From: Alphaproteobacteria bacterium
GTDB lineage: Bacteria > Pseudomonadota > Alphaproteobacteria > ATCC43930 > CGMCC-115725
Reading direction: 5' to 3'
DNA length: 5,661 nucleotides
Assembly (NCBI GenBank): GCA_019237175.1
Contig: JAFAHP010000225.1
Span: forward strand, 1 to 5,661
This document shows positions 1 through 3,919 of this stretch, in pieces (within the stretch, counting starts at the first letter, position 1; every line of letters begins with the position of its first letter). Below the pieces are notes generated by a model. That model was not told the origin of the DNA and did no database searches. It was given only the letters and a program-made list of their open reading frames with translations. The translations under genes were made by a program, and so were the position numbers.

Positions 1-987
1 GCCGGGTCCCACCGCGTAAATCGCGGTCAGATCACGCCCGTTCACCGCCTGCAAGGCAATCAAGACTTCGCGTCCATTCGGGTAGAAGCCATACCAGGCA
101 TCGTTAGCCGCGGGACCTGCTTCGTCGTCACGGCCCGGAGCCGAAGCGCCTGCGAGCGCCGCCAGCCGAGGCGCCCGAGATTGAGTGCGCAAAACCGCCG
201 CCGGCAGCCGCAGCTCCGCACTCGGCTCCTCGCCCCACACCGGAAGGCATTCGAACTCCCCGTGCAGCGCATCATTATCGGCGAATTTGCGGATACATTC
301 GCCAAAGCGGCGCAAAAACGCGCCGCTTGACGAGATCCAATGACCGGTCAGGTAGGCTGGCTGGTCGATCACGGCAAAGCCGACCCCACGCCGCGCGAGG
401 ATCGCGCGCGCCTCGACCCCTCGCCCGCCTGGATCGAAATCGTCACCGTGAAAGAAGAACAGCATCACACGCGCGCGCCGGAGATTTTCGAGCAATGGAT
501 AGAGCCGCGTCGCGTTGAGGCGCCAGGTGTCGTAATATTCCTCAAAATCTCCGAATGCGGCCGGCGCCGTCACCACGACTGCATCGACGGCGTCCGAATT
601 GTCTGCCGCCATCAACGCCAAAAACGCCCCAAAGGACTGACCGGCCAGTAAAATGTGCCGGTAGCCGCGTTTTTTGAGATCGGACACGATGCCGACCAGG
701 CCACGGGCGCCGGCGCTTAGCGTGTCGCCGTCGCGTAGCCGGTCGAAGCGAAACACGTCCCAGCCGGCATCGCGCAGCGCCCGCAAGTAGGGCGGTGTTG
801 GGGCTTTATAATCTTCGGCATCGAGCGAGCGCCCATGATTCCATACAACGGCCCCAGTCGCCCTCTCTGGACCAAGCAAATTCCGGTAAAACGCGGGATC
901 CAAGCCCATCGCTGCCGAAGGAGTGCTTGCGAGCGTCAGCAGATCCAGGGCCAGCGCGCAAACGCCGGCAAAAAAAGCCAGCCGCAT
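1..987 (-). CDS. Exported alpha/beta hydrolase, C-terminus beyond the left edge
   Basis: The frame is open for 329 codons from the ATG at 987 to the first base of the window, with no stop, so the gene is cut by the edge. Residues 1-26 form a Sec-type signal peptide: MRLAF start, hydrophobic core to about residue 20, and a likely cleavage site around PSAA (23-26). The mature protein should act in the periplasm or outside. Residues 112-122 (ILLAGQSFGAF) hold a G-x-S-x-G nucleophile elbow with Ser118. Candidate acid residues are Asp182, Asp183 or Asp185 in HGDDFDPGG, and His216 in TGHW is the likely catalytic histidine, so the order Ser-Asp-His fits the alpha/beta hydrolase fold. Residues 297-329 (beginning AWYGFYPNG) look like the start of an extra beta-rich domain after the hydrolase core. 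The substrate cannot be told; an esterase or peptidase-like activity is an inference. A G-run at 996-1001 lies 8 nt before the ATG as a possible Shine-Dalgarno. An overlapping ATG frame at 1003 gives only 65 residues and is not used. Confidence 0.82.
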   Translation of the reverse strand, partial: MRLAFFAGVCALALDLLTLASTPSAAMGLDPAFYRNLLGPERATGAVVWNHGRSLDAEDYKAPTPPYLRALRDAGWDVFRFDRLRDGDTLSAGARGLVGIVSDLKKRGYRHILLAGQSFGAFLALMAADNSDAVDAVVVTAPAAFGDFEEYYDTWRLNATRLYPLLENLRRARVMLFFFHGDDFDPGGRGVEARAILARRGVGFAVIDQPAYLTGHWISSSGAFLRRFGECIRKFADNDALHGEFECLPVWGEEPSAELRLPAAVLRTQSRAPRLAALAGASAPGRDDEAGPAANDAWYGFYPNGREVLIALQAVNGRDLTAIYAVGPG

Positions 988-990
988 TCT

Positions 991-1033
991 TTACACCCCC
1001 CACTCGCCTGGGTTCAGGCGGGGCGGAGTGTAA
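991..1033. promoter_or_regulatory. 43-nt imperfect palindrome over the hydrolase leader
   Basis: TTACAC (991-996) is the exact reverse complement of GTGTAA (1028-1033), and CGCCTG (1005-1010) of CAGGCG (1015-1020), with a GGTT loop at 1011-1014. Between these arms several further C-G pairs can form with one bulged A and two mismatches. The left arm contains the G-run (minus strand) that would serve as the hydrolase ribosome binding site. The right arm overlaps a candidate -10 box. It could be a repressor operator or an RNA hairpin that hides the ribosome binding site. It lacks a T tract on either side, so an intrinsic terminator is unlikely. The symmetry is visible; the function is inferred. 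Confidence 0.45.
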
Positions 1034-1056
1034 CGGAGCGTGAGCCTTTATGTCAC
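1027..1056 (-). promoter_or_regulatory. Candidate sigma-70 promoter for the hydrolase
   Basis: On the minus strand GTGACA (1056-1051) matches the -35 consensus at five of six positions. TACACT (1032-1027) matches the -10 consensus at four of six, with an 18-nt spacer. Transcription would start near 1020, about 33 nt before the ATG at 987. The -10 box lies in the outer right arm of the palindrome at 991-1033, so a protein bound there could block it. Weak matches of this kind occur by chance. Confidence 0.35.
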
Positions 1057-1154
1057 TTCGTAAACTGTGCCTTTGAGCGGCAGATTGGCGCGGGGGAAAT
1101 AACCGATGGCACCCTCGCAGCTGCGGCGAATCGGCGCATAATGCCCTGGAGGGC

Positions 1155-1289
1155 CTATTCTTCCCGCAGCGTCATCAGCACGCCAGCCGCCAGTAGCACG
1201 CCCAGCGCCTCAAAACCGGTGTCAATCTGTCCCAGCGCCATACTTATCAATGTCGTAGCGGCTATCGCCGCACCGATCAGGAAGGGCAT
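1155..1289 (-). CDS. Possible 44-residue two-helix membrane mini-protein
   Basis: An ATG at 1289 opens a frame of 44 codons that ends at a TAG (1157-1155). The product has two hydrophobic stretches: residues about 3-20 (FLIGAAIAATTLISMALG) and about 26-40 (FEALGVLLAAGVLMT). They are separated by a short polar turn (QIDTG), and the protein ends in the charged tail LREE. This layout fits a small hairpin inner-membrane protein. GGGA about 9 nt upstream is a weak ribosome binding site. The frame stays open about 20 codons upstream but has no ATG, GTG or TTG there. It diverges from the gene at 1383 and points toward the hydrolase. I do not recognise the family; a chance hydrophobic frame is possible. 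Confidence 0.35.
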   Translation of the reverse strand: MPFLIGAAIAATTLISMALGQIDTGFEALGVLLAAGVLMTLREE

Positions 1290-1307
1290 TGGAAAGGTTC
1301 CCGGTCG

Positions 1308-1336
1308 TTGGATTGCCGTAAAGTCTCGGTTAAAAC
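1308..1336 (+). promoter_or_regulatory. Weak candidate promoter for the 134-residue protein gene
   Basis: TTGGAT (1308-1313) and TAAAAC (1331-1336) are separated by 17 nt and lie about 50 nt upstream of the ATG at 1383. The boxes match the sigma-70 consensus at three and four of six positions. Position and spacing are reasonable, but the match is poor. Confidence 0.2.
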
Positions 1337-1382
1337 GAGCGAAAGGGCGTCACTATTCCGCGGGGGCCATGGGAGAGACGTT

Positions 1383-1787
1383 ATGCGGTTCCTCTACGTC
1401 GCGCGCAGCGCCAAGCTTGCCCGCTGGGCCTCGGATGTCGGGCTCGGCCGGCATGTCTATAAGGTCGGGGTGGCCGAGGAAGACCCTAAAGCCCTCGCTG
1501 CTCAAGGCTGGGCGGGTGAAACCGATTGGACGATTGTGCGCAAGCGGGCAGCGCAGGAGCTGGCCGAGGACGAGGCCCTGGCGCGGCTCGAGGCCAAGGA
1601 AAAGCTCGTCGATCCCAAGCTTTATCCGAAGCTCAAGGGGGCGGCTGGCGTCTTCCGGCTGACCGCATCCCGGGTCGAAAATCACGTTTTGGTAACGCGC
1701 GCGCTCAGCGGAGACGGCGGGACTGCCGAACTCAAGCTGAAGCCAGGCGATTTTGCTGATTACCTGCTCCACAACGCTATGCGTTAG
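1383..1787 (+). CDS. Conserved-looking 134-residue protein, possibly GIY-YIG-like
   Basis: The ATG at 1383 follows a good Shine-Dalgarno, GGGAGAGA at 1371-1378, four bases away. The frame is open further upstream to 1308, but that extension has no comparable ribosome site and reads as low-quality protein, so I use 1383. Residues 3-8 (FLYVAR) and 25-30 (VYKVGV) are short beta strands placed like the two signature strands of the GIY-YIG domain, in a form close to the T5orf172/MUG113 group. The middle (about 55-75) is charged and helical. Residues 97-107 (RVENHVLVTRA) hold Glu99, a possible counterpart of the conserved acidic residue. The arginine usually found in the helix after the second strand is not evident: the stretch reads EEDPKALAAQG. 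The protein may therefore be a non-catalytic relative or a different fold. No signal peptide or membrane segment is seen, so it should be cytoplasmic. It appears to be a single gene ending in a hairpin terminator. Confidence 0.7.
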   Translation: MRFLYVARSAKLARWASDVGLGRHVYKVGVAEEDPKALAAQGWAGETDWTIVRKRAAQELAEDEALARLEAKEKLVDPKLYPKLKGAAGVFRLTASRVENHVLVTRALSGDGGTAELKLKPGDFADYLLHNAMR

Positions 1788-1817
1788 CTGGCCAGCCGCC
1801 GGCAACACTGCCCGCTG

Positions 1818-1838
1818 GAGAGGACGAGCGTCCTTTTG
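1818..1838 (+). terminator. Short intrinsic-terminator-like hairpin
   Basis: AGGAC (1821-1825) and GTCCT (1830-1834) pair around a GAGC loop and run into TTTT (1834-1837), followed by G. Bases 1818-1820 can add G-U and A-U pairs with the T run. It starts 34 nt after the stop at 1787, the right place for the end of that transcript. The stem is short and the T run brief, so it may be a weak terminator. Confidence 0.35.
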
Positions 1839-1843
1839 TTCGC

Positions 1844-2019
1844 GTTTTCGGCGCCCCCCGCGAAAGCGGGCAGCCAGCGCTCCAGGCGTGGTCGCCCCCG
1901 GGTGCCTCCCCCCGCCCGGGGTATGGACCGATCGCCGGTCGCCGGACTAACCCCGGGGGAATGGCGCGTCGGACGAAACCCGGGGGTTGATCCGGCGATC
2001 ACGCGGGCGTGACGAAAGG
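1844..2019. repeat. Hairpin-rich intergenic element with imperfect terminal inverted repeats
   Basis: The gap between two convergent genes holds a dense set of dyads. CCCGC (1857-1861) pairs with GCGGG (1866-1870) around a GAAA tetraloop. CCCGGGGT (1915-1922) pairs with ACCCCGGG (1950-1957), and inside it GACCG (1926-1930) pairs with CGGTC (1936-1940). TCACGC (1999-2004) pairs with GCGTGA (2007-2012). GATC occurs at 1989-1992 and 1997-2000. The left end, TTTCGGCGCCCCCCGCG (1846-1862), resembles the reverse complement of the right end, TTTCGTCACGCCCGCG (2017-2002). This is the layout of a small non-autonomous repeat (MITE- or REP-like). The frames that cross it are rich in Arg, Pro and Gly and look non-coding. 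Copy number elsewhere in the genome is unknown, and the exact ends are estimates. Confidence 0.45.
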
Positions 2020-2039
2020 AAAAAGCAAGCCTCAAACAC

Positions 2040-2528
2040 TCATCTTCGCGACGCTGGCATGGCGAGCCGGCGGCCGATCCAATCTGGTCGCGCAAGGCAA
2101 GCATGTGCTGCGGCCGCCGCGGCGACCTCGGCGCGTGCGTCGGGTAAGAAAGGCACAACCCGGCGGCGGTTGAGATCGATCGACAGAAACATCAATTCCT
2201 GCATCGCCGAGCGAAGTCCGTCCGCGAGACGGAACATCTCATGCGCCACATGGAGGCGTTTATCATCGGCGCCGATGATCTGACTTGTGACCCGCACCCG
2301 CTCGCCGACCAGCAATTCGCTCTCGTAGACATTATGGGTCTCAACGACAAAGGTGCCGTGGCCGGTCGCGTCCTTATAGGCGCGACCAATGCCGATCGTG
2401 TCGAACAGCAGGTCGCTCGCATAATCGAACAGCACCGTGTAATAGGCGAGGTTCATATGGCCGTTTAGGTCGATCCATTCCGGCAGCACCTCCCCGCGGT
2501 AGCAGTCGAACGGCGCCGGTATCGTCAT
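2040..2528 (-). CDS. Hotdog-fold acyl-CoA thioesterase family protein
   Basis: The 162-residue product matches the single-domain 4HBT hotdog thioesterases in length and motif. Residues 18-29 (WIDLNGHMNLAY) hold the conserved D-x-N-G-H-M-N block, with Asp20 and His24 in the active-site loop before the long central helix (27-45). Residues 60-66 (FVVETHN) and 79-95 form the following strands. Such enzymes hydrolyse acyl-CoA thioesters to free acid and CoA in the cytoplasm. The wording of the motif resembles the betainyl-CoA/carnitine-pathway branch, but no carnitine gene is near, so the substrate is open. The ATG at 2528 has AGAGGG (2539-2534) five bases upstream; the frame is open back to 2996, but that extension is antisense to the adaptor gene and reads as non-protein. 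The C-terminal tail (about 132-162) is Ala- and Arg-rich. The gene is divergent from the efflux operon and ends at a TGA (2042-2040) facing the hairpin element. Confidence 0.85.
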   Translation of the reverse strand: MTIPAPFDCYRGEVLPEWIDLNGHMNLAYYTVLFDYASDLLFDTIGIGRAYKDATGHGTFVVETHNVYESELLVGERVRVTSQIIGADDKRLHVAHEMFRLADGLRSAMQELMFLSIDLNRRRVVPFLPDARAEVAAAAAAHACLARPDWIGRRLAMPASRR

Positions 2529-2648
2529 CGCCGCCCTCTGAAGGCGATACCGGGGAACAGCTGTCGAGGGCGCCGGCAACGCGCCTGGTTGACTGCAACG
2601 GCCATCATCGGCGGACACACCTCGACCGGGCGATTGATTGCGGCGGAT

Positions 2649-2677
2649 CTTATCCCGAAATTGCCGTGCTGCAGCAA
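2649..2677 (-). promoter_or_regulatory. Weak candidate promoter for the thioesterase
   Basis: On the minus strand TTGCTG (2677-2672) and GATAAG (2654-2649) are spaced by 17 nt. They match the sigma-70 consensus at three and four of six positions, and transcription would begin about 115 nt before the ATG at 2528. The inverted repeat at 2657-2681 covers the -35 box and most of the spacer, which would allow control by a bound regulator. Confidence 0.25.
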
Positions 2678-2681
2678 TTTC
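2657..2681. promoter_or_regulatory. Perfect 8-bp inverted repeat, candidate operator
   Basis: GAAATTGC (2657-2664) and GCAATTTC (2674-2681) are exact reverse complements separated by nine bases (CGTGCTGCA). The arms are AT-rich against a GC-rich background. The site sits between the divergent thioesterase and adaptor genes, 65 nt before the adaptor ATG and about 130 nt before the thioesterase ATG. Divergent control regions of RND efflux operons are commonly bound by TetR- or LysR-type regulators, and the size fits a dimer site. No regulator gene lies in the window, so the protein that would bind is unknown. Confidence 0.45.
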
Positions 2682-2745
2682 CACCCCGCGGCGTTCTTCT
2701 CGTCGTCTCGCGGAGTCGCTCGGGGCAGAGAATTTATGGTGCTCT

Positions 2746-3915
2746 ATGATGAGGCTCGGATTGGCGATAAAACGCTTCTGGTTCGTCCTGGCGCTGGCCG
2801 TTGCGTCGGGGCGCGCCGATGCGCAGCCTGCGCCGGGCGGACCGCCGGCGGTCGGGGTGGTGCGGGTCGCGACGCAACAGATCACCCAGTCGAACGAATT
2901 TGTCGGCCGCATCCAATCGATCGGGCGGGTGTCGCTGGTCGCTCGCGTCACCGCCTTTCTGGAACAGCGGCTGTTTGTCGAGGGCGCCGAGGTCAAAAAG
3001 GGGGACCTCCTCTATCTGCTCGAGCAGCCGCCGTTCCAGGCCCAGGTCGATTTCAACAAAGCTAATGTCGCGCAGCTCCAGGCACAGCACACCTTTGCCG
3101 AACAGCAGCTGGCGCGCGCGGAATATCTGCTGAAAACCGTCGCCGGACAGCAACAGACGGTCGACCAAGACGTTTCGAATGAACGCTCGTTGGCGGCACA
3201 GATCGCCAGCGCCCAGGCGAATTTGCAGACGGCCCAGATCAATCTCGGCTACACCGAAATCCGCGCCCTGATCGACGGTAAGATCAGCGCCACCGCGGTG
3301 ACCGAAGGCAATGTCGTCTCGCCGACCAGCGGCACGCTTGCCACGCTCGTCAGCCAGGACCCGATGTATGCGATATTCCCGATCGCGGTGCGCACCGCAC
3401 TCGAATTGCGCGACAAGTATGTGCCGAAAGGCGGGTTCCGCGCGGTGGTGATCCGGCTGCGGCTGCCGACCGGGAAGATTTACGATCAAGTCGGGCACCT
3501 CGACTACGTGTCGCCGACGATCGACCAGAATACCGACACGATCACGCTGCGCGGCGTGATCCCAAACCCTGTGGTGATCCCAAAGGGGCCCGGACAACCG
3601 ATCGTTCGAGAGCTGACGGACCAGGAATTCGTTACCGTGTTGCTCGAAGGGGTGCAGCCGGTCGAGGTGCTCGGTATCCCGCGCGCCGCCGTCCTGTCCG
3701 ACCAGCAGGGCGACTATGTTTATGTCGTCGATGCGCAAAACCGGGCGCAGGTCCGCCGCATTCACCTCGGCCAGTCGACGCCGACGACCGCCGTCATCAC
3801 GAGCGGTCTGAGCGACGGCGAACTCGTGATTTCGGAGGGTGTACAGCGCGCGCGGCCTGGCGAGGTCGTCTCGCCCGGACCCGCGATCCCCGGGCCGCCA
3901 GCGTCCGGGGGGTAG
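2746..3915 (+). CDS. Periplasmic adaptor (membrane fusion) subunit of an RND efflux pump
   Basis: This 389-residue protein links an inner-membrane RND pump to an outer-membrane channel (AcrA/MexA-type, HAE1 family). Residues 1-26 are a signal peptide: basic start to Arg10, hydrophobic FWFVLALAVA, likely cut after ADA (24-26). There is no lipobox cysteine, unlike AcrA, so it is probably a soluble periplasmic form. Residues about 50-93 and 166-205 are the two halves of the lipoyl-like domain (VGRIQSIGRVSLVARV; GKISATAVTEGNVV). Residues about 95-165 are a Gln- and Ala-rich coiled-coil hairpin. Residues 206-300 form the beta-barrel, with the family-typical TIDQNTDTITLRG at 258-270. Residues 305-380 are the membrane-proximal domain. 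Start choice: the codons at 2746 and 2749 are both ATG; a weak GGTG lies at 2738-2741, and a TTG at 2638 would put 36 poor-quality residues before the signal peptide. The stop is four bases before the pump gene. Confidence 0.93.
   Translation: MMRLGLAIKRFWFVLALAVASGRADAQPAPGGPPAVGVVRVATQQITQSNEFVGRIQSIGRVSLVARVTAFLEQRLFVEGAEVKKGDLLYLLEQPPFQAQVDFNKANVAQLQAQHTFAEQQLARAEYLLKTVAGQQQTVDQDVSNERSLAAQIASAQANLQTAQINLGYTEIRALIDGKISATAVTEGNVVSPTSGTLATLVSQDPMYAIFPIAVRTALELRDKYVPKGGFRAVVIRLRLPTGKIYDQVGHLDYVSPTIDQNTDTITLRGVIPNPVVIPKGPGQPIVRELTDQEFVTVLLEGVQPVEVLGIPRAAVLSDQQGDYVYVVDAQNRAQVRRIHLGQSTPTTAVITSGLSDGELVISEGVQRARPGEVVSPGPAIPGPPASGG
3907..3912 (+). promoter_or_regulatory. Ribosome binding site for the pump's GTG start
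   Basis: A run of six G at the very end of the adaptor reading frame lies seven bases before the GTG at 3920. It supports that non-ATG start and places pump translation right after adaptor termination, the usual mark of translational coupling. Confidence 0.55.
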
Positions 3916-3919
3916 TCCC

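Noticed and set aside
1308..1382. Earlier start for the 134-residue protein
   Set aside because: The extra 25 residues are Arg/Ser-rich and there is no ribosome binding site, while the ATG at 1383 has a strong one.
835..1662. A 275-codon plus-strand frame
   Set aside because: It lies antisense to the hydrolase and mini-protein and in another frame of the 134-residue protein. Its translation is Arg/Ser/Pro-rich with no ordered segment, and it lacks a ribosome binding site.
1784..2158. A 124-codon minus-strand frame across the intergenic element
   Set aside because: It overlaps the end of the thioesterase in another frame, and its sequence (Arg-Pro-Gly-rich) is what results from translating GC-rich hairpins.
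2589..2617. TTGACT as a -35 box for the efflux operon
   Set aside because: No acceptable -10 sequence occurs 16-19 bases downstream (the 17-nt position reads CGGACA). A second try, TTGATT at 2634 with GAAATT at 2657, matches the -10 consensus at only three of six positions, so no plus-strand promoter is called.
2638..2745. Earlier TTG start for the adaptor
   Set aside because: It would place 36 low-quality residues before a normal signal peptide and would run through the inverted repeat. The ATG at 2746 puts the signal peptide at the N-terminus.
2529..2996. N-terminal extension of the thioesterase by 156 residues
   Set aside because: The extension is partly antisense to the adaptor gene and not protein-like. 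The ATG at 2528 has a good ribosome site and gives the usual family length.
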